Assembly (NCBI GenBank): GCA_018710985.1
Contig: DVIV01000040.1
Coordinates: 1 to 64,000 of the forward strand
DNA from: Candidatus Limiplasma pullicola
GTDB taxonomy: Bacteria; Bacillota; Clostridia; Christensenellales; Aristaeellaceae
Direction of reading: 5' to 3'
Length of the DNA stretch: 64,000 bases
Both the position numbers and the translations under genes were made by a program. Below are positions 45,961 to 54,613 of this stretch, one piece after another. Under the pieces are notes generated by a model. That model was not told the DNA's origin and ran no database searches. It saw only the letters and a list, made by a program, of their open reading frames with translations. The number at the start of each line of letters is the position of its first letter. Positions within the stretch are counted from its first letter, which is position 1.

Positions 45961-46592
45961 TGGATGTCGTTGCCGCGGTGGAAGAAAGCAGGCGGGGGGC
46001 GCTCGTTCGCTTTGAAAGCGGTGAAAAGCTGTGGTTCGGCCGTGCGGCCTGGCTGGAGCACGCTTCGCTTCAGCCGGGCGATACGGAGGATCTCGAGGCC
46101 CTGAAGCAATGGCTGCTGCCGCGTCAGTATCCGCAGGCGCTGGGGGGCGCGGTGCGCCTGCTGGCCGCGCGGGCCCGTTCCACGGGCGAGATCCGTCAGA
46201 AGCTGACGGCCTATGGCTACATGGACGATACCGTGGACATGGTGCTTTATAAGCTGGAAAAGGAAGGCCTGGTGGACGACGAGGCCTTCGCCCGCGAGTG
46301 GGCTGCCGCGCGCATGCGGCATCAGATGGGGCGTTCGCGCATCCTGCGTGAGCTGATGCAGAAGGGCGTGAGCCGCGACACAGCGGAGCGCGCCGTGGCG
46401 GAGCTGGACGAGGAGGAAGGCGACGCCGCCGCGGTGGCGCTGGCGCAAAAGCTGCTGCGGCGCTATGCGGACGAAGCGGACGCAAAAAAGGCCATGGCAA
46501 AGCTGATGGCCGCCATGGCCCGCAGGGGATATGATTTTGAGCATGCACGCCGCGCCGTGGAAGAGGCGCTGAAAGCGGCACGGGAGGAATAG
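45957..46592 (+). CDS. recX: Regulatory protein RecX
   Basis: A 211-residue all-helical protein that inhibits RecA filament growth. Three-helix repeats typical of RecX are visible: AARARSTGEIRQKLTAYGY, LVDDEAFAREWAAARM and MGRSRILRELMQKGVSRDTAE. The N-terminal 55 residues form a small extra strand-rich part seen in Bacillota RecX. ATGA couples it to the hydrolase gene. It ends in TAG. recA is not adjacent. Confidence 0.92.
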   Translation: MMDVVAAVEESRRGALVRFESGEKLWFGRAAWLEHASLQPGDTEDLEALKQWLLPRQYPQALGGAVRLLAARARSTGEIRQKLTAYGYMDDTVDMVLYKLEKEGLVDDEAFAREWAAARMRHQMGRSRILRELMQKGVSRDTAERAVAELDEEEGDAAAVALAQKLLRRYADEADAKKAMAKLMAAMARRGYDFEHARRAVEEALKAAREE

Positions 46593-46596
46593 GGCC

Positions 46597-47829
46597 TTAC
46601 CGGTGCGCATAAATGCGCATTTCCAGGACATTGCTTTCGGGGTCCCGCAGCTCGCTTTCCAGGTATTCGAAATACGCGCCTGGCGTGACAAAGCCGTTGG
46701 GCGGCAGCAGGTTGAGCCCTGTGCCGGCGGCGATAATCTGCGCCATGGCGCAGCAGTTGGTGCGCATCACGTTGTAAAGGCGGAAAACGCCGCGCCGCAC
46801 CTTGTAAAACCGTGCGTCAAAGCCGTATTCCGGACGGCCCTGCGGCGTCCAGGGCTCGCAGTCGTTTTTCAGACGGGTCCGCATGCCGCCCTCCAGCGCG
46901 TCGGCGGCTTCCTTGCTCAGGCCAAGCGTAAAGCCGATCAGCAGCTTGCGCTCGATGGCCTGGCAGTAGGGAATGTAGCCCTCCGTGGGACAGACCAGAA
47001 TCACGCCGTCCGACAGCGCGCCGAACAGGCGGTTGCTGCTCTCGTCGTAACAGCCGTAGGAGTAGGTAACGCCCCGCAGGCTGACCACCACGTGCCCGAA
47101 GCCGAAGGCCACGTTTTTGCCCAGATGGAAGACCACTTCCAGCGTTTCGGGCCAGCTTTCGTGCGCGGGCACGGGCTTGGGCACCACGATGTCCTGCGTG
47201 AGCGTCGCATACTGTGCGCTGAGCCGCCGGAGCACCACGGAAGGAAGGAGCGCCGTCAGCAGCACGGGCGGATGAACACGCAGCCGGCTGAGCAAGCGGC
47301 TGCTTTCCACGTTGCGGTTGATGAGCACGCCCAGCAGGTCCATCAGCTGCCACAGGGCATAGACCAGCAGATAGACGCCCGCAAGCCACTGCAGCGCGCG
47401 TCCCGCGGAATAGCCCCACAGCAGGCTGACGCCTACGGCCAGCGAAACGGCGGCCAGCAGGGCGAATTTCACCTTGCCCCGCTCATGCATCATGGTCAGC
47501 TGCACCACATAGCCCACCTGCGCCGCACACACCAGCAGCGACCACAGGCCTATCGCCAGGGTCACGCTCTTCATCAGCACGCCGGGGAAGAACGCCGCAA
47601 GCAGCCCCGCGCCCAGCGATACCACGCCGGAAAGCAGCGCGTGCGGATGCGCCTCACGCCGCTGAAACAGCGAGACGGACAGCGCTGCCGCGCCGTTGAC
47701 CAGAAGCGCGGCGGTGAGCAGCGCATGCAGCCAGCGCTGCGTAAAACCCGGCGCAAGCAGGATCATCAGACCCAGAGCCGCCATCACCGCGAAGCGCGCC
47801 AGCAGGCTCAGCGGCGTCAGGGCCCGCAT
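46597..47829 (-). CDS. DUF308-like membrane domain fused to a permuted-papain-like domain
   Basis: A 410-residue protein. Residues 10-170 hold six or more helices with DUF308-like pairing; residues 210-405 form a soluble domain with GFGHVVVSL (His) and later RTNCCAMAQ (Cys), the order expected for circularly permuted NlpC/P60-type (papain-like) hydrolases that act on lipids, amides or peptidoglycan. I do not know this fusion as a named family. The start at 47829 follows the stop of the MntR-type gene; a longer frame overlapping that gene is possible. It faces recX across 4 bp. Confidence 0.68.
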   Translation of the reverse strand: MRALTPLSLLARFAVMAALGLMILLAPGFTQRWLHALLTAALLVNGAAALSVSLFQRREAHPHALLSGVVSLGAGLLAAFFPGVLMKSVTLAIGLWSLLVCAAQVGYVVQLTMMHERGKVKFALLAAVSLAVGVSLLWGYSAGRALQWLAGVYLLVYALWQLMDLLGVLINRNVESSRLLSRLRVHPPVLLTALLPSVVLRRLSAQYATLTQDIVVPKPVPAHESWPETLEVVFHLGKNVAFGFGHVVVSLRGVTYSYGCYDESSNRLFGALSDGVILVCPTEGYIPYCQAIERKLLIGFTLGLSKEAADALEGGMRTRLKNDCEPWTPQGRPEYGFDARFYKVRRGVFRLYNVMRTNCCAMAQIIAAGTGLNLLPPNGFVTPGAYFEYLESELRDPESNVLEMRIYAHR

Positions 47830-47845
47830 GGGACGGGCTGGCCCC

Positions 47846-48211
47846 TTAACCGCGCTGCGCATGGCGGCGGATGGCGTCGAAAGTTTCATCGCTCAAATCG
47901 TGCTCGATCTTGCACGCGTCGGCTCGGGCCACGGATTCGCTCACGCCCAGCCGGATGAGAAAGCTGGTGAGCAGATTGTGCCTTTCCCAGATGCGGCGCG
48001 CGATGGCTTCGCCCTGCTCGGTCAGGGTGATGCGGTTGTCGTCCCCCATCAGGATATAGCCGTTTTCACGCAGGCGCTTCATGGCAAAGCTCACCGACGG
48101 CTTGGTCACGCCCAGGTGAGCGGCGATGTCCACCGAGCGCGCAGAGCCATGCTCCTCGCAAAACATCAATATGGTTTCAAGATAATCCTCAGCGGATTCA
48201 TGAATATTCAT
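47846..48211 (-). CDS. DtxR/MntR-family metal-dependent regulator
   Basis: A 121-residue repressor: winged helix (about 8-70, SVDIAAHLGVTKPSVSFAM) and the start of the metal-binding dimer domain (WERHNLL, DACKIEHDL). At 121 residues it is shorter than B. subtilis MntR (142) and lacks an SH3-like domain. The neighbouring divergent mntP manganese exporter strongly suggests manganese sensing. AAAGGAGG precedes the ATG. It may be co-transcribed with the membrane hydrolase downstream (16-bp gap). Confidence 0.9.
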   Translation of the reverse strand: MNIHESAEDYLETILMFCEEHGSARSVDIAAHLGVTKPSVSFAMKRLRENGYILMGDDNRITLTEQGEAIARRIWERHNLLTSFLIRLGVSESVARADACKIEHDLSDETFDAIRRHAQRG

Positions 48212-48270
48212 ACGGGAAACCTCCTTTGCGTTATCCTATCATATCCGGAGGGAAAACACAATGCGTCATG

Positions 48271-48333
48271 TTGACAACCACCCCGCGATACGATAGAATA
48301 AGGACCCTTACATACCCTTCCGGACCGGAAGGA
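48271..48333 (+). promoter_or_regulatory. mntP promoter with downstream inverted repeat
   Basis: Perfect TTGACA (48271-48276) and TAGAAT (48294-48299) have a 17-bp spacer. CCTTCCGG-A-CCGGAAGG (about 48317-48333), a perfect inverted repeat, lies just after the predicted start and could be an operator. The leader is too short for a yybP-ykoY manganese riboswitch. Confidence 0.65.
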
Positions 48334-48353
48334 AATCAGGGAGTTGCTTGTAT

Positions 48354-48917
48354 ATGGAACTGGTCCTCATCGGCGTGGGATTGTCGATGGATGCTTTTGC
48401 GGTGGCACTTTGCAAAGGATTGGGCATGCGCCGCATCAACTATGCCCACGCGGCGGTCATCGCGCTGTTTTTCGGCGTATTTCAGGCCGTGATGCCCCTG
48501 ATCGGCTGGGTGCTGGGCACGCAGTTCGCGCGCTACATCACATCGGTCGATCACTGGATCGCCTTTGCTTTGCTTGGTTACATCGGCGGCAAAATGATCT
48601 GGGACGCGCTGCATGAGGCGCCGGAAACCGCCCCGTGCGCGTCGGAGGCCAAACTGGACCTCAGGGAGCTGTTCATGCTGGCGGTCGCCACCAGCATCGA
48701 CGCGCTGGCCGTGGGCATTACCTTTGCGTTTTTGAAGGTGAGCATTGTTCCTGCGGTGCTGACCATCGGCGTGATCACCTTCGCCCTCTCCTTCGCAGGG
48801 GTGGTGGTGGGAAACCGTTTCGGCACGCGCTTTCAGAAAAAGGCGGAAATTGCGGGCGGCACGGTGCTGGTGCTCATCGGATTGAAAATCCTGCTGGAGC
48901 ACATCGGCCTGCTCTGA
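48354..48917 (+). CDS. mntP: Manganese efflux pump MntP
   Basis: A 187-residue inner-membrane exporter with six helices. Both family repeats are seen: GVGLSMDAFAVALCKG (helix 1) and VATSIDALAVGITFAF (helix 4), whose aspartates are needed for Mn(II) export. ATG 48354 is preferred over an in-frame TTG at 48348 because of the distance from AGGGAG. It is divergent from the MntR-type gene. Confidence 0.95.
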   Translation: MELVLIGVGLSMDAFAVALCKGLGMRRINYAHAAVIALFFGVFQAVMPLIGWVLGTQFARYITSVDHWIAFALLGYIGGKMIWDALHEAPETAPCASEAKLDLRELFMLAVATSIDALAVGITFAFLKVSIVPAVLTIGVITFALSFAGVVVGNRFGTRFQKKAEIAGGTVLVLIGLKILLEHIGLL

Positions 48918-48922
48918 GACCG

Positions 48923-49135
48923 TCAGAGCGCATCGTCCTCATCGCTGACGGGGCTGTCAAACTGGGGGCTGAACCAGTCCGTATTCTTCAGCGCGTCCAG
49001 GGACTCGCGGGAGATGACGGTGCCGGTGCCCAGGCAGGCGTTGCAGCGGTAGCCGCACGAGGGGCATACGCAGGCCATGCCGTCGGTTTCGGACTGAATC
49101 ATGTATGCCTCACAATGCGGGCATCCGCAGCGCAT
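48923..49135 (-). CDS. Small zinc-ribbon-like protein
   Basis: A 70-residue protein with several CxxC pairs (CPHC near 5-8, CPSC near 24-27, CNAC near 31-34), likely one or two zinc ribbons, and an acidic C-terminal tail. I do not recognise a family. AAAGGAGG precedes the ATG. It ends 5 bp after the mntP stop on the other strand. Could be a nucleic-acid-binding or adaptor protein. Confidence 0.7.
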   Translation of the reverse strand: MRCGCPHCEAYMIQSETDGMACVCPSCGYRCNACLGTGTVISRESLDALKNTDWFSPQFDSPVSDEDDAL

Positions 49136-49235
49136 GGCGCGTCGCCTCCTTTAATATTCCACAAGAGAGTGCAGCCATTGTAGCACAAAACGGCACGAAA
49201 CGCAAAGCATGCGTTTTTTGGGAGGGGAGAAGCCT

Positions 49236-49628
49236 GTGAAGAGGAGCAAGGGCGCGAGGCTGGGCTGCCTGCTGGCGGCCTGTCTGATGCTGGTGTGCGC
49301 CTGTGCGGCCAATCCGCCGCACGAGGAGCTGTACCAGAAGCTGCTGAACTACTTTGAGAGCCTGGGCTACTCGTGCGAGCTTACACCCCTTGCGGACGGT
49401 AGGGACGTGCCCATCGCGGGCCCCGACGCATGGGACAGCCTGCTGCTGGATGGCCGGGAGGAAGTGCTGGTCTACTTTGACGAGAGCAACCGCGCCGATT
49501 ACCTCAGCAGCCGTGTGGATGCGGAGCGGTACGGCCTGGCAACCCGTTTCGGGCTGCGCTTCGTGCTGGTGTACGGCGGCACGGACGAGGGCGTGCGGGA
49601 GGCGCTGGAAGATATTCCAAACGAATGA
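49236..49628 (+). CDS. Putative small lipoprotein
   Basis: A 130-residue protein with a basic start, a hydrophobic stretch and VCAC near residue 23 that fits a relaxed lipobox, so it is probably a membrane lipoprotein processed via Lgt. The rest (YFESLGYSCELTPL, VLVYFDES) is an alpha/beta domain that I cannot assign. The GTG at 49236 has GGAGGGGAG 7 bases upstream. Single-gene unit with its own terminator. Confidence 0.7.
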   Translation: MKRSKGARLGCLLAACLMLVCACAANPPHEELYQKLLNYFESLGYSCELTPLADGRDVPIAGPDAWDSLLLDGREEVLVYFDESNRADYLSSRVDAERYGLATRFGLRFVLVYGGTDEGVREALEDIPNE

Positions 49629-49629
49629 C

Positions 49630-49657
49630 GGGGGCGGCAGTTCGCCGCCCCCTTTTT
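49630..49657 (+). terminator. Intrinsic terminator
   Basis: GGGGGCGGC and GCCGCCCCC form a 9-bp stem followed by five T residues. Confidence 0.9.
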
Positions 49658-49741
49658 GTGTCAAACGGCCTTCGCGAGACATCTGTTGCCATGAGCCAGC
49701 ATAGCCGGCCGTTTCCACGCAGCACTCCCGCAATGCAAGAC

Positions 49742-49773
49742 AAAAAATCCGTCCTTCGGAGTCCGAAGGGCGG
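49742..49773 (-). terminator. Terminator downstream of degV
   Basis: Near-perfect CCGCCCTTCGGA/TCCGAAGGACGG stem on the reverse strand followed by six T residues. Confidence 0.85.
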
Positions 49774-49791
49774 AAGGGAAGGGCGGCCTTT

Positions 49792-50679
49792 TTATCGTAC
49801 CCGCTCGTCGCCCCAGAAGAACAGAGCCACGGTGCCCGGGCCGGTATGGCTGCCGATGGTGGTGCCGATGCTGTTGATTTCGACCTTGCCGTTGAGCTTG
49901 GGGAAGTGTTCCTCCACCAGGCGCGCCACGGCCTGCGCGTCCTCCATGCAGGCGGAGTTGGAGATGTAGCACTTGCCGCTGTAATCCGGCCCGTCCTGAG
50001 CATGCTCCACCATGCGCGCGGCGATTTCCCGGATGACCTTGTTCTTGCCGCGGATCTTGAAGCGGGGAATCAGGCGGCCCAGGTCGTCCATGTTGAGCAG
50101 GGGGCAGATGTGAAGCATCGTGCCGAACCAGCCGCTGGCCTTGGAAATGCGGCCGCCGCGCACGTAGAAGGTCAGGTCGGTGGAAAAGAACCAGTGGTGC
50201 AGTTTGAGGCGGTTCTGCTCGGTCCAGTCGCGCAGGTCCTCCAGCGCCATGCCGCCGTCGCGCAGGTCGGCCAGCTTGTCCATCAGCAGGCCGTAGCCGG
50301 AGGAGGCGCCCAGGGAATCGACCACGTAGATCTTGCGGTCCGGGAACTTCGCAGCCAGTTCGTCGCGGGCCAGGCAGGCGGAGTTGTAGGTGCCGGAGAT
50401 GCCGCTGGACAGCGTTACATGCAGAATATCAAGCCCCTGCTCCAGAAAGGGGGTAAAGTAGGACACGTATTCATCTACGTTGACCTGGGAGGTGCGGGTT
50501 TCCGCACCGTCGGCCATCGCCTGGTAGAAGGCGTCAAAGGACATGGTCTTGCCCAGATCGTCGCTGTAGGACTTGCCGTCCAGCATATAGTGGAAGCAGA
50601 TATAATGAATATCGCGTTCGCGGAAATGCTGTTCGCTCAGGTCGGCGGTAGAGCAGCAGCTCAGGATGTAGTTTGCCAT
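49792..50679 (-). CDS. DegV-family fatty-acid-binding protein
   Basis: A 295-residue protein of the DegV/FakB type, which holds a fatty acid for phosphorylation by FakA. LSCCSTADL at the start, the loop TSQVNVDEY, LSSGISGTYNSA and VVDSLGASSGYG are family motifs; the C-terminal IGSHTGPGTVALFF has the usual His. Whether it acts as FakB cannot be said. The ribosome site is poor; ATG 50679 (MANYILS) is preferred over an in-frame GTG at 50694. It lies 85 bp downstream of truA. Confidence 0.9.
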   Translation of the reverse strand: MANYILSCCSTADLSEQHFRERDIHYICFHYMLDGKSYSDDLGKTMSFDAFYQAMADGAETRTSQVNVDEYVSYFTPFLEQGLDILHVTLSSGISGTYNSACLARDELAAKFPDRKIYVVDSLGASSGYGLLMDKLADLRDGGMALEDLRDWTEQNRLKLHHWFFSTDLTFYVRGGRISKASGWFGTMLHICPLLNMDDLGRLIPRFKIRGKNKVIREIAARMVEHAQDGPDYSGKCYISNSACMEDAQAVARLVEEHFPKLNGKVEINSIGTTIGSHTGPGTVALFFWGDERVR

Positions 50680-50764
50680 GGTCGGGTCACTCACTTTCTC
50701 TATTTACGGCTGATGCCAGAGATGCACTTTCAGCATCATGGGGAGGACTGAAACGCCTCCCTAT

Positions 50765-51592
50765 CTACATTTCGTTTTGATGGGACAAAATTCCTGCTTG
50801 CGCGGGGTCGTTATCGTATTCCACGCGGGTCAGTTCCAGCCCGAAGGCGGGCGCCGTCGTGCCCAGGCCCAGCCTGTCGCCGCGGTCCAGCGCGCGCGCA
50901 AAGGCGTCCGGCGAAAGCCGCCCGGTGCCGATATCCACCAGCGTGCCCGCGATGATGCGCACCATGTTGTACAAAAAGGCGTTGCCCCGCACGGTGAGGG
51001 TGATGAGCGGACCTTCCTGGCGCAGGGCGGCCTCCGTCAGGGTGCGCACGGTGGTTTTGGCGGTGCCGCCGGATGCCTGAAAGGCCGCAAAGTCATGCGT
51101 GCCCAACAGGGCGGGCAGGCTTTTTCGCATGCGGTCCAGATCCAGCGGCCGTGGCACATGGGCGGTCAGGCTCCGCATAAGCGCGCTGGCATGCGGCGCG
51201 TTGTGGATGCGGTAGGTATAGCGCTTGCCGCGCGCATCAAAACGCGCGTGGAAATCGGACGGGACCGCGTATCCCTCCAGCACGCGGATATCGGGCGGAA
51301 GCAGCGTGTTGAGCGCGAAGGGATACTTGTCCGCGGGAATGCGGCTCAAGGTATCAAAGTGGGCACGCTGGCCCAGGGCATGCACGCCCGCGTCGGTGCG
51401 GCTGGCGCCCGTCACGCGCGTCTTTTCCCCGGTCAGGCGGGCGAGCGCTTCCTCCAGCACCTGCTGCACGCTCAGGGCGTTGTCCTGCCACTGCCAGCCC
51501 GCATAGGCGGTGCCGTCGTAGCTGACGGTCAGCAGCACGCGGTGCGTTCCCACGGGCGCACGCTCTTTGACGATGGGCGGCAGCGCGCTCAT
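50765..51592 (-). CDS. truA: tRNA pseudouridine synthase A
   Basis: A 275-residue enzyme that makes pseudouridine at positions 38-40 of the tRNA anticodon arm. The catalytic aspartate is in SRTDAGVHA; VSYDGTAYAGWQWQ, KRYTYRI and NAFLYNMVR are also typical. Its ATG overlaps the ecfT stop (ATGA), the standard ecfA-ecfA-ecfT-truA order of Bacillota. Confidence 0.96.
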   Translation of the reverse strand: MSALPPIVKERAPVGTHRVLLTVSYDGTAYAGWQWQDNALSVQQVLEEALARLTGEKTRVTGASRTDAGVHALGQRAHFDTLSRIPADKYPFALNTLLPPDIRVLEGYAVPSDFHARFDARGKRYTYRIHNAPHASALMRSLTAHVPRPLDLDRMRKSLPALLGTHDFAAFQASGGTAKTTVRTLTEAALRQEGPLITLTVRGNAFLYNMVRIIAGTLVDIGTGRLSPDAFARALDRGDRLGLGTTAPAFGLELTRVEYDNDPAQAGILSHQNEM

Positions 51593-52395
51593 TTCAGCCA
51601 CATCCCGGCAAAAATCGTCACCAGCAGCGTCCCCACGGTGGCCAGCAGCGCCCACAGGTCGCTTTGCGTATAGCGGAGCACGCGCAGGCGGGTACGGCCT
51701 TCGCCGCCGTGGTAGCAGCGCGCCTCCATGGCCATGGCCAGGTCGCCCGCGCGGCGGAAGGCGCTGACGAACAGCGGCACCAGCAGCGGAATCATGGCCT
51801 TGGCGCGCTTGAGCAGGTTGCCGCTTTCAAAATCCGCGCCGCGGGCCATCTGCGCCTTCATGATCTTGTCCGCTTCCTCAATCAGCGTGGGGATGAAGCG
51901 AAGCGCAATGGTCATCATCATGGCCAGCTCATGCGCGGGAAAGCGGATGACCTTGAGGGGACTGAGCAGCTTTTCCAGGCCGTCGCTTAAGGCTACCGGA
52001 GAGGTGGTCAGGGTGAGCAGCGAGGTGCCCGCCACCAGAAACACCAGGCGCATGCTGAAATGCACAGCGGTGAGGAACCCTTCCTGCGTGATGCGCAGGA
52101 ATCCCCAGTCCACCCACACCGTTGTGCCGGCGGAGAAAAACAGGTTGAGTATGAAGGTCAGAATCAGCAGAAACCGAAGCGGCTTCACGGATTTAAGCAG
52201 CCTTTTGGCCGACAGGCCCGACAGGCGCGAGGCCACAAGCAGGTAGGCCAGCGGAATCACGTACCACACGGGGCTGGTGACGCAGAAGATGACGGCGATG
52301 TAGAGAATGGTCAGAATGATCTTGCAGCGCGGGTCCAGGCGATGAATGACCGTGTCGCCCGGAATGTACTGGCCCAGCGTGATGTCCCTCAGCAT
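51589..52395 (-). CDS. ecfT: ECF transporter transmembrane component EcfT
   Basis: A 268-residue scaffold protein of the group II energy-coupling-factor transporter. It has about six to eight predicted helices, and two coupling motifs that dock to the ATPases: QMARGADF near 186 and MEARCYHG near 226. It pairs with varied S-components for vitamins or metals; none is encoded in this window. It overlaps ecfA2 and truA by a few bases. Confidence 0.95.
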   Translation of the reverse strand: MLRDITLGQYIPGDTVIHRLDPRCKIILTILYIAVIFCVTSPVWYVIPLAYLLVASRLSGLSAKRLLKSVKPLRFLLILTFILNLFFSAGTTVWVDWGFLRITQEGFLTAVHFSMRLVFLVAGTSLLTLTTSPVALSDGLEKLLSPLKVIRFPAHELAMMMTIALRFIPTLIEEADKIMKAQMARGADFESGNLLKRAKAMIPLLVPLFVSAFRRAGDLAMAMEARCYHGGEGRTRLRVLRYTQSDLWALLATVGTLLVTIFAGMWLK

Positions 52396-53252
52396 GCACG
52401 GCCCTCCTTTTTCAGCGCCAGAATGGCGCTGTACACCTCATCAAGCGTATAGAGATCCTCCGGCAGCGGGAAACCCTCGGCAATCAGCGCATGGGTGAGC
52501 TCCGCCGCCTGGGGCACGCCCAGGCCGATGGAACGCAGCTTTTCCTGCTGGATGAATACCTCGCGCGGCGTGCCGGTCATCACCAGCTCGCCCCGGCTCA
52601 TCACCACCAGGCGGGTGGCCAGCGTGGAGATATCGTCCATGCTGTGGCTGACCATGATTACCGTCAGTCCACCCGCGGCGTGCAGGTCGCGGATCATCTG
52701 AAGGATGCTGTTTCGCCCCGCGGGGTCCAGCCCGGCGGTGGGCTCGTCCAGAATCAGCACGCGCGGCTGCATGGCCAGCACGCCCGCAATGGCCACGCGG
52801 CGCATCTGGCCGCCGCTGAGCTCGAAGGGCGAGCGCTCGGCCACATCGTCATAGTTCAGGCCCACCTGCTCCATCGCCCCGCGCACGCGCCTGTCGATCT
52901 CCTCCGCATCCAGCCCCATGTTGCGGGGGCCGAAGGCGATGTCCTTGGCCACGGTTTCTTCAAACAGCTGGTATTCCGGATACTGAAACACCAGCCCGAC
53001 CTTTTTTCGCACCTCCAGCAGGCTTACGCCCTTCTGGGTCAGGTCCAGCCCGTCCACCACCACGCGGCCGGAGGTGGGCTTGATCAGGCCGTTCAAATGC
53101 TGCACCAGCGTGGTCTTGCCGCTGCCCGTGTGGCCCAGCAGACCGATGAGCTCGCCATCCTCGATGGTCAGGCTCACATCGTTGAGCGCCACGGCGGAAA
53201 AGGGGCTGCCGGGCATATAGGTATGCGTGAGATGCTCTACTTGGATGGGCAT
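52389..53252 (-). CDS. ecfA2: ECF transporter ATP-binding protein EcfA2
   Basis: A 287-residue ABC ATPase. Walker A is GHTGSGKTT (about 37-45), the signature LSGGQMRRVAIAG near 145 and Walker B VLILDEPTAGLD near 165. It forms a heterodimer with EcfA1 to drive uptake through EcfT. It overlaps ecfA1 by 16 bp and ecfT by 7 bp. Confidence 0.95.
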   Translation of the reverse strand: MPIQVEHLTHTYMPGSPFSAVALNDVSLTIEDGELIGLLGHTGSGKTTLVQHLNGLIKPTSGRVVVDGLDLTQKGVSLLEVRKKVGLVFQYPEYQLFEETVAKDIAFGPRNMGLDAEEIDRRVRGAMEQVGLNYDDVAERSPFELSGGQMRRVAIAGVLAMQPRVLILDEPTAGLDPAGRNSILQMIRDLHAAGGLTVIMVSHSMDDISTLATRLVVMSRGELVMTGTPREVFIQQEKLRSIGLGVPQAAELTHALIAEGFPLPEDLYTLDEVYSAILALKKEGRAC

Positions 53253-54094
53253 AGCGCTTTTTTCAGCTCCTTTACCATATCGGCCACGGTGAGAATGCCG
53301 TCGGGCAGGCTGAGGCCACCCGCGTTGAGGCGCATGGCCAGCTCGGCCATGGGGGGTACGTCCAGGCCCAGGGCCTTGACTTTCTCCACCTGCGAGAACA
53401 CCGCGGCGGGCGTGCCGTCCAGCGCGATTTTGCCCTTGTCCAGCACCACCACGCGGTCGGCCACGGCGGCTTCCTCCATGAAGTGCGTAATCCAGATCAC
53501 CGTCATGCCCTGCTCGCGGTTGAGCTTGCGAACGGTCGCCAGCACGTCGGCGCGGCCCGCAGGGTCCAGCATGGCTGTGGCCTCGTCCAGAATCATGACT
53601 TCCGGCTGCATGGCCAGTACGCCGGCCACGGCCACGCGCTGCTTCTGCCCGCCGCTGAGCATGTGCGGGGCGAAGGAGGCGCGCTCGGTCATGCGCACGG
53701 CGGCCAGTGCCGCGTCGATGCGGGGAATCATGTCCTCGTGCGGCACGCCCAGGTTTTCCAGGCCGAAGGCCACGTCCTCGCGCACCACATTGGCCACGAT
53801 CTGGTTGTCCGGGTTCTGGAACACCATGCCCGCGTGCCGCCTGATGTGCCAGACCTCCTCGTCCTGCGCGGTATCCAGCCCGCAGACCAGCACGCGGCCT
53901 TCCGTGGGCAGGTAGAGCGCGTTCATCAGCTTGGCCAGCGTGCTCTTGCCGCTGCCGTTGTGCCCCAGCACCGCCACAAACGAGCCTTTCGTCACGCTCA
54001 GGCTCACGTGGTCCACGGCGGCCACATCCTCCTCGTCATATTGGTAGCAGACATCCTCGGTCCGCATGGGATAGAAATCGCTTTTGTCTGGCAT
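53237..54094 (-). CDS. ecfA1: ECF transporter ATP-binding protein EcfA1
   Basis: A 285-residue ABC ATPase. Walker A GHNGSGKST near 44, signature LSGGQKQRVAVAG near 143 and Walker B VMILDEATAMLD near 163 (DEAT instead of the DEPT of EcfA2, as is common for EcfA1). AAAGGAG precedes the ATG. First ecf gene, 12 bp after the riboflavin kinase gene. Confidence 0.95.
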   Translation of the reverse strand: MPDKSDFYPMRTEDVCYQYDEEDVAAVDHVSLSVTKGSFVAVLGHNGSGKSTLAKLMNALYLPTEGRVLVCGLDTAQDEEVWHIRRHAGMVFQNPDNQIVANVVREDVAFGLENLGVPHEDMIPRIDAALAAVRMTERASFAPHMLSGGQKQRVAVAGVLAMQPEVMILDEATAMLDPAGRADVLATVRKLNREQGMTVIWITHFMEEAAVADRVVVLDKGKIALDGTPAAVFSQVEKVKALGLDVPPMAELAMRLNAGGLSLPDGILTVADMVKELKKALCPSK

Positions 54095-54106
54095 GTTCCG
54101 ACTCCT

Positions 54107-54571
54107 TTATGCTTGGTAGGGAAACGGGTCCAGCCCGGAAAGCAGGTCGGGGGCGTTTTCCCCGGCCCAGCGCACCGCGCTCAGGCGGTCGCGGTCCAGC
54201 TGCTCCCGCAGCGCCTCCAGCGAGGGAAACGTCTGCTCCGGCCTCAGGTAGAGGCAATAGGCCAGCGTCAGTCCCAGGCCGTAGAGGTCCCTGTGCGCGT
54301 GCCCCAGCAGATGGGCCTCCACCGTGGCCATGCCCTCGGGCACGGTGGGGTGGCGGCCCTGATTGATGATGCACACATAGCCGCGGCTTTCGCCGTCCAG
54401 CTGCGCCACGCCCACGTAGACCCCCTCGCGCGGCCAGGCGCGGCTTTGCGGGTCGTAGGCGATGTTGGCCGTGGGAAAGCCCAGCCGGCTGCCCAGCCGC
54501 TTGCCGCGCACCACGCGTCCGTGAAAGATGAACAGGGCCGTGCCGCAGGGCAGGGCAGAGGGAATGGGCAT
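54107..54571 (-). CDS. Stand-alone riboflavin kinase
   Basis: A 154-residue protein matching only the C-terminal flavokinase half of RibF. GKRLGSRLGFPTANI is the ATP-binding loop with the PTAN motif, GVYVGVAQ and VEAHLLG follow. It would turn riboflavin into FMN. The N-terminal FAD synthetase domain of ordinary bacterial RibF is absent and the ATG at 54571 (AAAGGAG upstream) leaves no room for it, so FAD must be made elsewhere. It heads the ecf operon, which hints at coupling riboflavin uptake to trapping as FMN. Confidence 0.88.
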   Translation of the reverse strand: MPIPSALPCGTALFIFHGRVVRGKRLGSRLGFPTANIAYDPQSRAWPREGVYVGVAQLDGESRGYVCIINQGRHPTVPEGMATVEAHLLGHAHRDLYGLGLTLAYCLYLRPEQTFPSLEALREQLDRDRLSAVRWAGENAPDLLSGLDPFPYQA

Positions 54572-54613
54572 GGCGGCGCTCCTTTCCTGAAAAAAAGAAT
54601 GGAAAGCGCAAGT

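Noticed and set aside
48240..48353. yybP-ykoY manganese riboswitch before mntP
   Set aside because: The predicted leader is only about 50 bases and lacks the family's paired regions.
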